NCBI GenBank assembly: GCA_029194675.1
Contig: JARFXP010000001.1
Span: 744,001-808,000, forward strand
Direction: 5' to 3'
From: Nitrospira sp.
Lineage (GTDB): Bacteria > Nitrospirota > Nitrospiria > Nitrospirales > Nitrospiraceae
DNA length: 64,000 nt
Shown: piece after piece, positions 33,895 to 42,000 of the stretch
How the letters are laid out: the number at the start of each line of letters is the position of its first letter
How positions within the stretch are numbered: position 1 is the first letter of the stretch
Notes under the pieces: model-generated
Database searches by the model: none
Told to the model about the DNA's origin: nothing
The model's input: the letters and a program-made list of their open reading frames with translations, nothing else
Made by a program: the position numbers and the translations under genes

Positions 33895-35202
33895 TCATGC
33901 GATCGGTCTCGGCTCCTCTCGCGCGGAAGGCGGAATGTGCATCCCTGTGCGGGCAAGCAGTTCCTTTTGCAAGGCTTCGATATCCGCCTTTGCGCCTAAC
34001 GCGAGCTCCTCAACCTTGCGTTCACTCTCAGGCCCCGGCACATGGGAAAACTCATGGCTGTCTTCATACGCCAGTTCTGTCGTGCCTGTGGCTCTGATCA
34101 CCATGCCGGCAATCACCCCACCGACAACGGCAATGACAAGCGTCATCGCAATGCCCACGAGTTGGACGCCGACAACACTCGGAACGACGACGATCGCAGT
34201 GAGTCCGCCTAGGAGCCCCGGCATCCCATGCAGATTGTGCACGCCACAGGTATCGATCAGTTTGATTTTCGATTCCAGGATGGGCTGAATAAAGACGAAC
34301 CCGATCACCGAGAGCGCACCGGCAAGCAATCCGATACCAAACGCACCAGTGGGACTCACGAGATTACAGGTCGAGCCGATGGAGACCCCACCCGCCAACG
34401 CCGCATTGGCCATATCCACCATCGAGGTTTTTCCATGATGAAAATGTGTGCTGAGAAAATAGGTGGCAAGCGTGGCCCCGCTGAGAGCAAGAACCGTATT
34501 CACGATGGTTTGGGGCATTTGCTCGAACGGCACAATCGCGGTGGCAAAACTCGGCCAAAACAGCCACAGGACCATGGAACCGAGCATCGCGAACCGATCA
34601 GACGTCGGATCGGATTCGATCGGTTGACTACGTTGCTCCGCAGTCGTCAGAACCAGCGACGCGGCCAATCCGAAATAAGCCCCGAACGCATGGATGATGA
34701 TCGAACCTGCCGAGTCCTGAAACCCTTTCGTGAGCCCCGAGCCATTGTCCAACACCAAGTATTCGTTCAGCGCATAGAGTGGTATTAATACCAGCGTGAG
34801 TAACGCGTATTGAAACACGCGTAATCTCCCGAGCACCGCTCCCATCGCGATCAGCGCCGTCGCCACCGAAAATTCGGCCAGCATCAGCGTCTCGACCGAA
34901 TGGGCCTGTATCGCATGCCCCACCATCCCGTTGGCGCGCAAAAATATGTAGAGGGGCAATCCGGTTGCGACGAGGAGATAGGTACCGGTCGTTGCCCCGA
35001 AGCCATACCGTCGGACGAACACCATGAGAAATCCGAAGCCGACCAACAACATGGCCAGGATGTGAATCGAGTAATTGTATTGTGCGACCAAGCGTGCCTC
35101 ATTGACGGCACCCGCCGGTTCTTCGGCACCGACCCAACTCGTGACGCACAAGAGAAACAGACTTGCTGCGCTGAGCATCTTCACCCAGAAGCTGTTCTGC
35201 AT
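33895..35202 (-). CDS. Rh-type ammonium channel
   Basis: 435 aa from the ATG at 35202 (AAGGAGGA 4 bases upstream; a start at 35268 is less likely). A cleavable signal peptide ends near VGA-EE. Then eleven or so membrane helices. The Rh family rather than Amt is indicated by the paired signatures SAGSIIIHAFGAYFGLAAS and DTCGVHNLHGMPGLLGGL, which carry the pore and twin-His regions. The C-terminal cytoplasmic tail of about 60 residues is charged. It conducts ammonia/ammonium and perhaps CO2. In nitrifiers, Rh channels are known from betaproteobacterial ammonia oxidisers and comammox Nitrospira, while most nitrite-oxidising Nitrospira carry Amt. Confidence 0.92.
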   Translation of the reverse strand: MQNSFWVKMLSAASLFLLCVTSWVGAEEPAGAVNEARLVAQYNYSIHILAMLLVGFGFLMVFVRRYGFGATTGTYLLVATGLPLYIFLRANGMVGHAIQAHSVETLMLAEFSVATALIAMGAVLGRLRVFQYALLTLVLIPLYALNEYLVLDNGSGLTKGFQDSAGSIIIHAFGAYFGLAASLVLTTAEQRSQPIESDPTSDRFAMLGSMVLWLFWPSFATAIVPFEQMPQTIVNTVLALSGATLATYFLSTHFHHGKTSMVDMANAALAGGVSIGSTCNLVSPTGAFGIGLLAGALSVIGFVFIQPILESKIKLIDTCGVHNLHGMPGLLGGLTAIVVVPSVVGVQLVGIAMTLVIAVVGGVIAGMVIRATGTTELAYEDSHEFSHVPGPESERKVEELALGAKADIEALQKELLARTGMHIPPSAREEPRPIA

Positions 35203-35743
35203 TGAGTCCTCCTTGGACAGTAGGAGTGAATGGGGGGCTATAGGGGTGGCAGTGTACTCCACTAGCAAGCGCCCTTGTCAAACCCCACCTAAGGCTTACT
35301 CACAGGGGCAGCAACTAAAATAGTAGCCTCAATCAGTCGGCAGGAAACTAGAGAACAACCACGAAGTAAGCGATAAACCAAACAAAGTACCGGTTTCAGA
35401 GCTGAACGCTGTGGCGTGCAAGCAACGGGTCAAACGGGTCAGTGGCCAGTGTGTAATTCGTCATTACGGAAGGCAGGTAGTCGCTTGTCCCATAGTGGGG
35501 CGCGTCCGGTAACGCTCGTACACCGTAAACTACCACCGTCCAAACCGTTCACCGCGTCTTCTGTTCAACCACACCAGATCGACGCCGTCCCACCCCACTT
35601 CAATCGCCTTCTTCGCCGCACCATTTATTTACGGCCCGCTAGACAGCAGACCTTCACTGAGTATAATGGCATTCAGTTCGTACGTACGATCGGACTTCTG
35701 GCAGCGCCTGAACCTGCGCAGACAACTCAGTAAAGGATCATTC
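35203..35743. other. intergenic between the Rh channel and thiD, about 540 bp
   Basis: This divergent gap should hold promoters for both genes. One good sigma-70 promoter for thiD is listed separately. A minus-strand stretch near 35540-35625 reads AIEVGWDGVDLVWLN and could be debris of a gene, but it has no start and is not assigned. No RNA motif is seen. Confidence 0.35.
35640..35667 (+). promoter_or_regulatory. sigma-70-type promoter upstream of thiD
   Basis: TAGACA at 35640-35645, a 16-base spacer and a perfect TATAAT at 35662-35667. It lies 77 bp ahead of the thiD start. There is no TPP riboswitch here, in contrast to thiC. Confidence 0.5.
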
Positions 35744-36544
35744 ATGTCGAATACGTTGAAACAGGTGCTCACAATTGCCGGCTCGGATTCAGGCGGAGGC
35801 GCAGGTATCCAGGCGGACATCAAAGCCATGTCCGCCAACGGTGTCTTCGCCATGTCCGTCATCACGGCCATCACGGCTCAGAACACCGAGGAAGTGACGG
35901 ATGTCTTCGAATTACCTCCGGCCATCATTGCGTCGCAACTCGATGCAGTCTTCGACGATTTCGACGTTGCGGCGGTGAAGACCGGAATGCTGTCCTCGGC
36001 AGCCATCGTCGAGGTGATCGTGAAGATGTTGAAACCTCAAAATGTCGTGAATCTGGTTGTGGACCCCGTGATGATCTCCAAGAGCGGTCATTCCCTCTTG
36101 CGGCCGGACGCCATCGAGGCCGTCAAGACGAAGTTGCTCCCGCTTGCCTTGGTCGTGACGCCGAACGTGCATGAGGCCCAACAGCTTTCAGGGATTGAAA
36201 TCGCCTCGTTGGCCGACGCTCGACGAGCAGCCAAAGTGATTCATGGCTTCGGATGCAGGCATGTCCTGATCAAAGGCGGACATCTGCTCAATGAGCGGGC
36301 GACCGATCTGCTCTATGACGGACGATTTTTCAACGTCTTGAAGGGAGAGTTCATCGAGACCCGCCATACTCATGGCACCGGCTGTACGTTCGCCTCAGCA
36401 TTGGCGGCTCATCTTGCACGAGGGCGATCCGTTTTGGATTCCGCGCAAGCCGCCAAATCCTACGTGACGGAAGCGATCCGGCATGGATTGGCCATCGGCC
36501 ATGGACAAGGCCCGACAGATCATTTTTATTTCCTGGAGCGATAA
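35744..36544 (+). CDS. thiD: hydroxymethylpyrimidine/phosphomethylpyrimidine kinase
   Basis: 266 aa from the ATG at 35744 (AAAGGATC upstream); the frame stays open to 35666. [20 protein letters not shown] is the classical HMP kinase N terminus. [14 protein letters not shown] and [20 protein letters not shown] (anion hole and catalytic Asp region, here Gly-Thr-Gly-Cys) complete the ribokinase-type active site. It phosphorylates HMP and HMP-P for thiamine pyrophosphate synthesis and works with thiC and thi4 at 58-61 kb. Confidence 0.93.
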   Translation: MSNTLKQVLTIAGSDSGGGAGIQADIKAMSANGVFAMSVITAITAQNTEEVTDVFELPPAIIASQLDAVFDDFDVAAVKTGMLSSAAIVEVIVKMLKPQNVVNLVVDPVMISKSGHSLLRPDAIEAVKTKLLPLALVVTPNVHEAQQLSGIEIASLADARRAAKVIHGFGCRHVLIKGGHLLNERATDLLYDGRFFNVLKGEFIETRHTHGTGCTFASALAAHLARGRSVLDSAQAAKSYVTEAIRHGLAIGHGQGPTDHFYFLER

Positions 36545-36554
36545 CAACAGGCCA

Positions 36555-37880
36555 ATGTTCACACGAACTATTCCCCCTCTCGTGTTTTGCATCACGGGTT
36601 TCAGCTGGCTGGTGCTGGCTTCGATTGTCGGCATGGCGACCCTGATCGGGCTGGTCCACGGGACCCCTTTGCCGTCATGGGTCAGGGCGCTCCATGTCCA
36701 TGCAGTCCTGGTCGGCGGTATAACGCAGATCATTCTCGGCGGATTTCTCTTGCTCATCCCTTCGCCGAATTCGGCAAACCGAAAGGAAGCAGACTCACAT
36801 CCTCTCACATTCTGGGCAATGAACGGCGGCCTGATTGCAATGCTCGTGGGGTTCTGGTTGCATCAGTACCTGGTCGTGGGTGTGGGCGGCTTCGTGGTGA
36901 TTGCCGCGTTTCTTTCCGTCATCTACACCGTTTGGATCCGTGCGAGTAGGACTTGGAAGTTCTCATTCAAAGAATCTTGGTACTACGCGCTTTCCCTCTT
37001 CTGCCTTGTCGCCGGGTCGGCCTTCGGAGAAATCATGGCACTCGGTTTCGTTCAGGAATCCCATGGCTATGTGCGGCTCGCGCACATTCATCTGGTGGTG
37101 CTCGGCTTTGTGGTCTTGGCCATCGTCGGGATGGTGCAGCATCTCCTGCCGACGGTTTGGAACCGTCCGCGCTTGAGCCCCAAGCTTGCCCAAGCAGGAA
37201 CGATCGTGATGCCGATAGGCATGGCCCTCTTAATCGGTGGATTCTTGAACTCATCCGTCCCGATTGAGCTGGCCGGCGGCGCCATATTTTTCATGGGTGG
37301 GATCCTCTGGACCGGCAGCCTGTTTCGAACGTGGCTCTTCTCAACTCATACCGGCAGCGCCGCCTCGGACCATCTCTTCGTCAGCGCTTTCTTTCTCATC
37401 TTTACCGTCATTCTAGGCATACTTGTCGGAGCAAATAACCTCTCCAGTCCACCAGTGCTACCCTATGGCAAACTCCACCTTGTGGCCTACACGCACATGG
37501 TATTCGTCGGCTTCATCATGAACGCCATCATGGGCGCGTTCTCTTACCTGATTCCAATCACCCTTGCGACCGATCGCACTTCAAGTCATAAGAAGCGAGG
37601 GCCCTATCTTGACCAACTCACGACCATGATGAACCGATGGAGTAGCGTTCAAATCGTCACCCTCAACCTAGGAACCATGGGACTCGGCATCTTGGCGACA
37701 CTGAGCTGGAATGTGCCGTTGACATCCCTCTACATCCTGGTTGCAAGCTGGATCAGCCTAACCCTCTTGACGACCGGCTTGGTCATCTTTTCGGTCAGGC
37801 TCACCTCGATTATCGCCAGGAAGCCGGTCCAGCTTCGGACAGGACAGATCTCCACCGACGAACTCAAGCTCACCGCCTGA
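36555..37880 (+). CDS. haem-copper oxidase subunit I-like membrane protein
   Basis: 441 aa from the ATG at 36555, 10 bp after thiD. About twelve membrane helices. Histidines sit within helices at family-like positions: LHVHAVLVGG, LAHIHLVVLGF, MVQHLLP and HLVAYTHMVFVGF. This is the pattern of the cbb3/NO-reductase-like subunit I superfamily, but no partner subunits or cytochromes are adjacent. It may bind haem or copper as an orphan sensor or transporter rather than as a terminal oxidase. Family membership is moderately sure, function is not. Confidence 0.6.
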   Translation: MFTRTIPPLVFCITGFSWLVLASIVGMATLIGLVHGTPLPSWVRALHVHAVLVGGITQIILGGFLLLIPSPNSANRKEADSHPLTFWAMNGGLIAMLVGFWLHQYLVVGVGGFVVIAAFLSVIYTVWIRASRTWKFSFKESWYYALSLFCLVAGSAFGEIMALGFVQESHGYVRLAHIHLVVLGFVVLAIVGMVQHLLPTVWNRPRLSPKLAQAGTIVMPIGMALLIGGFLNSSVPIELAGGAIFFMGGILWTGSLFRTWLFSTHTGSAASDHLFVSAFFLIFTVILGILVGANNLSSPPVLPYGKLHLVAYTHMVFVGFIMNAIMGAFSYLIPITLATDRTSSHKKRGPYLDQLTTMMNRWSSVQIVTLNLGTMGLGILATLSWNVPLTSLYILVASWISLTLLTTGLVIFSVRLTSIIARKPVQLRTGQISTDELKLTA

Positions 37881-37941
37881 ACGTCTGACTGGGCTGTCCC
37901 TCTTCCTGACCTCAGACACCGATTCTGATACAATCCCGTCC

Positions 37942-38718
37942 GTGGAAGAACGGTTCTCATTTCCCGATCCTCACGGCCATCGGGTAGCCGCCATCTTGAC
38001 CATCCCCAACGGAGGAACGGACAAAGTCTCCATCCTGTGTCACGGATTTCTTTCATCGAAGACCAGCTCGACGAACAATGCGCTGACCCGCATGTTGGTC
38101 GGCCGAGGCATCGCCACGTTCCGCTTCGATTTCTTCGGACAGGGAGAAAGCGAGGGTCCGTTCGATCGGATTACCGTCAGCTTGGCCGTTGAACAGGCCA
38201 AGAGAGCAGTCGATCTCATGAGAGATCGCGGGTATCGACACATCGGCCTGATGGGATCAAGTTTCGGTGGTCTGGTCTCGATTTTGACCGCTTCGCAACG
38301 GACGGACTTGGCCTGCCTCGCCCTGAAATGTCCCGTCGTCGACTTCGCCGAGGAGCTTCGGCTCGAATTCGGAGATGATGGAATGGCTCAATGGAAGGCA
38401 ACCGACACGATTCCAAACATCATGGGCGGCCCCGATCGAATCCCGCTGCACTATGCCTTTTATGAAGATGCGCTTCGGCAAATCGCCTACGTCCCCGCGC
38501 AATCGATCACGGCTCCGACCATCATTGTGCAAGGCGACAAGGACGAGCATGTTCCGCTTCATCAAAGCCGTCAGCTTTGTGACGCACTCCGAGTCAAGAA
38601 ACACCTTGAAATGCTACCAGGAGCCGACCATCAGTTCACGAAGGGTCCGGATTTCCTACGGATGACCCAAACCATTGGCGATTGGCTGATACGGCACCTG
38701 TCGGCCGCTCAGTCATAA
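37942..38718 (+). CDS. alpha/beta hydrolase
   Basis: 258 aa from a GTG start. Oxyanion region CHGFLSSKTS, nucleophile elbow LMGSSFGG (Ser), acid in VQGDKDEHVP (Asp) and base in PGADHQFTKG (His) give a full triad. The family includes esterases and peptidase-like hydrolases active on small molecules, and the substrate is unknown. It stands alone, 61 bp after the oxidase-like gene. Confidence 0.88.
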   Translation: MEERFSFPDPHGHRVAAILTIPNGGTDKVSILCHGFLSSKTSSTNNALTRMLVGRGIATFRFDFFGQGESEGPFDRITVSLAVEQAKRAVDLMRDRGYRHIGLMGSSFGGLVSILTASQRTDLACLALKCPVVDFAEELRLEFGDDGMAQWKATDTIPNIMGGPDRIPLHYAFYEDALRQIAYVPAQSITAPTIIVQGDKDEHVPLHQSRQLCDALRVKKHLEMLPGADHQFTKGPDFLRMTQTIGDWLIRHLSAAQS

Positions 38719-38883
38719 TCAGCCGGTTGAAAGCGAATAATGGTTCGACGCAGTATTGTCAAGTTTCCTCCCCACGTCAAATCAACACCTCCACCGACGC
38801 AATCTCCACCATCGCTGACAGTAAAATCCCAACACACTCTCTTCCGGTATGTCCGAGAGATGTGGCCTGAACCCGAGCAAACC

Positions 38884-39102
38884 TCAGGAGGCCCACTTGA
38901 GCGCCAACTTTTTCTGGTTGATGGCGCAGTCTCTCAAGTACAGGTTGATGAGACGCTGGTACGGCATACCAAGCTCATCAGCCAGCCCCTTAAAATACGA
39001 GATCGTTGTGCTATCCAATCGAATCGTAATGGGCTTCTTGAGTAATTTCCGATAGGGATTCCGAACTCCCTTCATCTTCGAAAAGTCATATTGAGCTCTC
39101 AT
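38884..39102 (-). CDS. brnA: BrnA-type antitoxin
   Basis: 72 aa. KPITIRLDSTTISYFKGLAD followed by PYQRLINLYLRDCA is the ribbon-helix-helix pattern of BrnA antitoxins. The gene starts 3 bp after the BrnT toxin gene on the same strand, the usual order. BrnA binds and neutralises BrnT and represses the operon. Confidence 0.85.
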   Translation of the reverse strand: MRAQYDFSKMKGVRNPYRKLLKKPITIRLDSTTISYFKGLADELGMPYQRLINLYLRDCAINQKKLALKWAS

Positions 39103-39105
39103 GTG

Positions 39106-39405
39106 TCACCTCTCATAATGTCTAGTTTCGCTTCGAGTAGCTTTCCGTGCCGAGATGATCCGGATGACTCGATCACTTTCCCTGTAGCAATGACAGACGA
39201 TCAGAGCGCGCAGCTTGAAGCTGATCCCCAGCATGAGAAAGCGATCTTCGTCGTCTGAGTGGTCGGGATCATAGAATCTGATAGCATGATCATCAAGAAA
39301 CACCGTCTGCGCCTCTTCAAATGAAACGCCGTGCTTTCTGCTATTGCTCCGATTCTTGGCTTCATCCCATTCAAAGCGCAGCTCATGCATGTGTACAGTG
39401 TACAT
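39106..39405 (-). CDS. brnT: BrnT-type ribonuclease toxin
   Basis: 99 aa, or 94 from a second ATG at 39390. FEWDEAKNRSNSRKHGVSFE, then DEDRFLMLG and the C-terminal VIRIISARKATRSE, TRHYE are the BrnT signature. BrnT is a RelE-like ribosome-independent mRNA-cleaving toxin. TGTACACTGTACA overlaps the first codons and could be an operator half-site if the later start is used. The pair forms a type II toxin-antitoxin module. Confidence 0.87.
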   Translation of the reverse strand: MYTVHMHELRFEWDEAKNRSNSRKHGVSFEEAQTVFLDDHAIRFYDPDHSDDEDRFLMLGISFKLRALIVCHCYRESDRVIRIISARKATRSETRHYER

Positions 39406-39496
39406 AAGCTTAACGTCATCGGCAATGGGGACTATTCGGTGAAGCAGGAGCGGAAGGATGAAGAGCCCCTTGTTGCGCTAGGCATTTCGTCTGTAC

Positions 39497-39710
39497 CCCA
39501 GCCTCTAGCAATCTTATCCGGGACGCCAAAACGTTTCAGATCGCCTCGCTCATGCAGACAGGGAAGAACGTCGGCATGCAGACCTTGGATGACGCGATCC
39601 AGGATCTACTGAGAAAGAAATGGATCTCACCTGAAGAGGCGTATGAGAAAGCCATCGACAAGAACCGATTTACCAAGCTCCTCAACACCCCGCCGGATGG
39701 GCTGCAGTAG
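39497..39710 (+). pseudogene. C-terminal fragment of a PilT-type ATPase
   Basis: One frame gives TPASSNLIRDAKTFQIASLM, QTGKNVGMQTLDDAIQDLL, WISPEEAYEKAIDKNRF and the stop at 39708-39710. This is the extreme C terminus of the twitching-motility ATPase PilT (the NLIR...QI...MQ...DDAI pattern). The Walker domains are missing, and the sequence upstream of about 39497 is unrelated, so it is a truncated leftover next to the BrnTA module. Confidence 0.75.
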
Positions 39711-39787
39711 CCCCAGGCAGTGTCGTGATGAACAATACTGGAAATTCGACACGCAGCGATCTTGCCATGGACCCTAGCCTTGCCTAG

Positions 39788-39813
39788 TGCAGGTACAGGA
39801 CAGATTTAGCCCC
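39788..39813 (+). repeat. short dispersed repeat, copy 1 (weak)
   Basis: TGCAGGTACAGGACAGATTTAGCCCC, spread over 26 bases, matches copy 3 at 40932 at most positions (TGCA-GTACA-CA-AT-GCCCC). It is the most degenerate of four copies around the toxin-antitoxin pair. Confidence 0.4.
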
Positions 39814-39886
39814 TATCCTTCAATTGGATCTGGCAACTAAGGCACTTCCCTTGCCCGCGAGTAGTTCTCCACAATCTGCAAGTAGG

Positions 39887-39923
39887 CTGGCATGCATAAA
39901 ACACGACGTACGCCCGGTTCTGT
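39887..39923 (+). repeat. short dispersed repeat, copy 2
   Basis: CTGGCATGCATAAAAC then ACGACGT, CGCCC and GGTTCTG. It aligns with copy 4 at 40974-41015 over about 37 bases with a few gaps, so the two bracket the HigB/HigA-like pair as degenerate direct repeats. Confidence 0.5.
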
Positions 39924-40053
39924 TTAAGGTATCCAGTATTGCCATGAGAGCACCGCAAGGAAGCGACAGTGCGGTCTCACTCGCCGTAGAAAACCAGGCT
40001 CACCTTCTTGATGCCCTTGACAAGAATATACTAAAACTCGCATATTATTTCAC

Positions 40054-40380
40054 GTGAGCCAAAAGCCGATCGTGTGGCTGGGATCATCGCACCGTGACCT
40101 TCAGACGTTCCCTCAAGATGCCAGGCGGTCAGCCGGTTTTCAACTCCGGCAGGTGCAACAAGGCCTGGACCCGGCTGACTTCAAGCCGATGCCTTCGATT
40201 GGTTCAGGCGTCTATGAAATCAGAGTGCATACGGCAGTGGAACACCGTGTCTGCTACGTGGCAAAGTTTGCCGAGGCCATCTATGTGCTCCACGCGTTCT
40301 CAAAACGAACCAGAAAAACATCGCAGCATGATGTCCTCGTCTCAAAACAACGTTATCAAGCCCTCCTCACCCAACGTTGA
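40054..40380 (+). CDS. HigB/RelE-like toxin (phage-derived Gp49-like family)
   Basis: 108 aa from a GTG start. IVWLGSSHRDLQTFPQDARR at the N terminus and PSIGSGVYEIRVHTAVEHRV ... YVLHAFSKRTRKTSQHDV at the C terminus are the Gp49/HigB-like toxin pattern (basic patch KRTRKT at the end). Such toxins cut mRNA on the ribosome. The antitoxin gene follows 26 bp downstream, the toxin-first order of HigBA. Confidence 0.85.
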   Translation: MSQKPIVWLGSSHRDLQTFPQDARRSAGFQLRQVQQGLDPADFKPMPSIGSGVYEIRVHTAVEHRVCYVAKFAEAIYVLHAFSKRTRKTSQHDVLVSKQRYQALLTQR

Positions 40381-40406
40381 GTGGTGATGGACACAGGGAA
40401 AGAATG

Positions 40407-40706
40407 GCCATGAGACTCAAGATGACCAAATCCAGCGGCAATGTTTTCCGGGATATCGGCTTTCGGCGCGAAGAAGCCGAACATCTGTTGGTCCGCGCGG
40501 ACCTCATGATCCAAGTGCAAAAGCTCATCGCCTCCCGACGTCTCAAGCAGAAGGCCGCGGCCAAGATCCTCGGTGTGACGCAGCCTCGCGTGAGCGATCT
40601 CCTTCGGGGACGAATCGACCTCTTCAGTACGGACGCACTGATCGATCTCTTAGCCCGCTTGGGGGCTGAGGTGCGGCTCAAGGTAAGAATCCGGGCTGCA
40701 GCCTAG
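40407..40706 (+). CDS. HigA-like XRE-family antitoxin
   Basis: 99 aa from the ATG at 40407 (AGGGAAAGA upstream). Helix-turn-helix: LKQKAAAKILGVTQPRVSDL, then GRIDLFSTDALIDLLARLGA. The N-terminal SSGNVFRDIGFRREEAEHLL is usual in antitoxins paired with Gp49-type toxins. It should bind the toxin and repress the operon. Confidence 0.87.
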   Translation, partial: AMRLKMTKSSGNVFRDIGFRREEAEHLLVRADLMIQVQKLIASRRLKQKAAAKILGVTQPRVSDLLRGRIDLFSTDALIDLLARLGAEVRLKVRIRAAA

Positions 40707-40717
40707 GAAATACCACA

Positions 40718-40909
40718 TTGCTTGCTAAGATCATTCAATCCGGACAGCTCACCCACACGGACATCGCTAAACTTTCCGGTACATCGAGAACCAGAGTGAC
40801 GGCCATCGCAAATGGGAATACGCAGGGCGTTTCAACCGACGTGTTGATTCGAATACTTGCCGCAATGGACCACCGTACCGAAATGCGAATCAAGAAAATC
40901 GCTGCCTAG
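40718..40909 (+). CDS. small XRE-like helix-turn-helix protein, possibly an antitoxin remnant
   Basis: 63 codons from a TTG, 11 bp after the antitoxin. IIQSGQLTHTDIAKLSGTSR, then VSTDVLIRILAAMDHRTEMR follows the same helix-turn-helix plus VDVLI..LA pattern as the preceding antitoxin but lacks its N-terminal part. It may be a second small repressor or a decayed duplicate antitoxin. The start codon is weak. Confidence 0.5.
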   Translation: MLAKIIQSGQLTHTDIAKLSGTSRTRVTAIANGNTQGVSTDVLIRILAAMDHRTEMRIKKIAA

Positions 40910-40931
40910 TGTTGCCCGAGGCACTGCTCAG

Positions 40932-40960
40932 CTGCATGTACAAATCAAGATGTGGCCCCA
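40932..40960 (+). repeat. short dispersed repeat, copy 3
   Basis: CTGCATGTACAAATCAAGAT and on to GTGGCCCCA. It is close to copy 4 (CTGGCATGCACAGAACAAGA). The complement (GGGGCCACATCTTGATTTGT) resembles a motif widespread next to Y1-type REP transposases, although no such gene is nearby. Confidence 0.55.
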
Positions 40961-40973
40961 CTTGCATTCGAAA

Positions 40974-41015
40974 CTGGCATGCACAGAACAAGACGTGGCC
41001 CCAGGCCAGTTCTCC
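40974..41015 (+). repeat. short dispersed repeat, copy 4
   Basis: CTGGCATGCACAGAACAAGA followed by CGTGGCCCCAGG, CCAGTTCTCC. It pairs with copies 1-3. An internal inverted repeat (GGCC-CCA-GGCC within AGAAC...GTTCT) suggests a small hairpin. Confidence 0.55.
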
Positions 41016-41036
41016 GCTGCACGCCAGTTATGCATG

Positions 41037-41741
41037 CTAGTGATCGAACAGATCCCACTTGTATAGCCATTCTACGTATCCAGCTATCCCATCCACATCA
41101 GGGAACATCGACGCCTGGTTGATCCCGGCTTTATTCAATGAAAGCTTCAGACCAAGGCACAAGCGACTTGGAATAACCCATTTACTGAGCGCCTTCGGTT
41201 GGTATGGACCATCGGGGGTGCGATGCCAGGTAAACAAACCTCTTTGAGCCGTGACTCGTGCCGTAACGTGATGCGGAAAGTAGGCAACAACCTCTTCGGT
41301 AGAGGACGACAGTTCCAAGTCTGACTCAACGACGGACGGGGGAGGCAGGGCATAGATCGCGGGGTCTTTCCGCTCCCCTCGAACTATCCCCGTTGGCTTG
41401 ACCGCGAAAAATGCGGCGACCAGCGGGCTAGCAGACCAGTCAAGTAACCGGGTGGGCAATCCATGATGCTGCGCAATGCACAGCCACTCCAGTTCGGAGC
41501 GTGGCTCTAGCATCAGATGAGGACGAGCTTCGCGCTTGAACCGCGCGATGCACTTGCCTTCGGCATCAGGCGAATATACCAAATCGGTTCCATCTAGCTT
41601 CTTGCGAGTACCGCACCGGCCAATCTTGGGGATAAGGTCATAGCTTTCATCTTCGACACCACGGAAAACCCGGTTCCGTGTCGAAAACTGCTGAGCGAGA
41701 TCGGAAAGCTCTGCCCAGCTGGATATCGTATACGTGTCCAT
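41037..41741 (-). CDS. FRG-domain protein
   Basis: 234 aa. FRG domain: ISSWAELSDLAQQF, VFRGVEDESYDLIPKIGR with the name-giving Phe-Arg-Gly, then LCIAQHHGLPTRLLDWSASPLVAAFFAV and AIYAL. FRG proteins occur on mobile islands and near defence and toxin genes; their biochemical activity is not established. The frame is intact and its neighbours are a toxin-antitoxin pair and gene debris, which fits accessory DNA. Confidence 0.82.
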   Translation of the reverse strand: MDTYTISSWAELSDLAQQFSTRNRVFRGVEDESYDLIPKIGRCGTRKKLDGTDLVYSPDAEGKCIARFKREARPHLMLEPRSELEWLCIAQHHGLPTRLLDWSASPLVAAFFAVKPTGIVRGERKDPAIYALPPPSVVESDLELSSSTEEVVAYFPHHVTARVTAQRGLFTWHRTPDGPYQPKALSKWVIPSRLCLGLKLSLNKAGINQASMFPDVDGIAGYVEWLYKWDLFDH

Positions 41742-41883
41742 AAGGGAAATCGCTACCCAAGCGCATAGCGCCGACGTTCACACGTCGCCGAGCGAGGCGA
41801 GAGAACCGCGAGATCGCAGGGTGAGCGATGTCGCATGCAACGCCTTGTGTGGTAATGGCTTATGCATCCAGTTTTCCATATCC

Positions 41884-41984
41884 CTCTCGATAAATGTCCC
41901 GCCCATCACCCAGTGTCGGCCATCCGAAATGTCGATCAATAATCGTGTGAGATTCATGCGAACCAGCTGTGAGCCGATCTCATC
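41884..41984 (-). pseudogene. duplicated C-terminal tail of the adjacent methyltransferase gene
   Basis: About 100 bp align with the 3' end of the methyltransferase gene at 42353-42452, from before the stop codon inward. At protein level DEIGSQLVRMNLTRLLIDIS, DGRHWVMGG compares with DEIGSQLARMNLTRLLIDIP, DDRHWVIGG. The fragment follows directly after the lipoprotein gene, so a former tandem copy has lost everything except its tail. Confidence 0.8.
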
Positions 41985-42000
41985 TACTGCTTTACATATC

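Larger units (their letters stand above)
39711..40053. other. intergenic, about 340 bp, with two copies of a short repeat
   Basis: There is no gene. Two degenerate copies of a roughly 30-40-bp repeat (39788-39813 and 39887-39923) occur here. Related copies follow the toxin-antitoxin pair at 40932-41015. Confidence 0.45.

Noticed and set aside
35416-35733. Open frame of 105 codons upstream of thiD
   Set aside because: No homology or ribosome site. It contains the thiD promoter. A separate minus-strand piece reading AIEVGWDGVDLVWLN is too short to assign.
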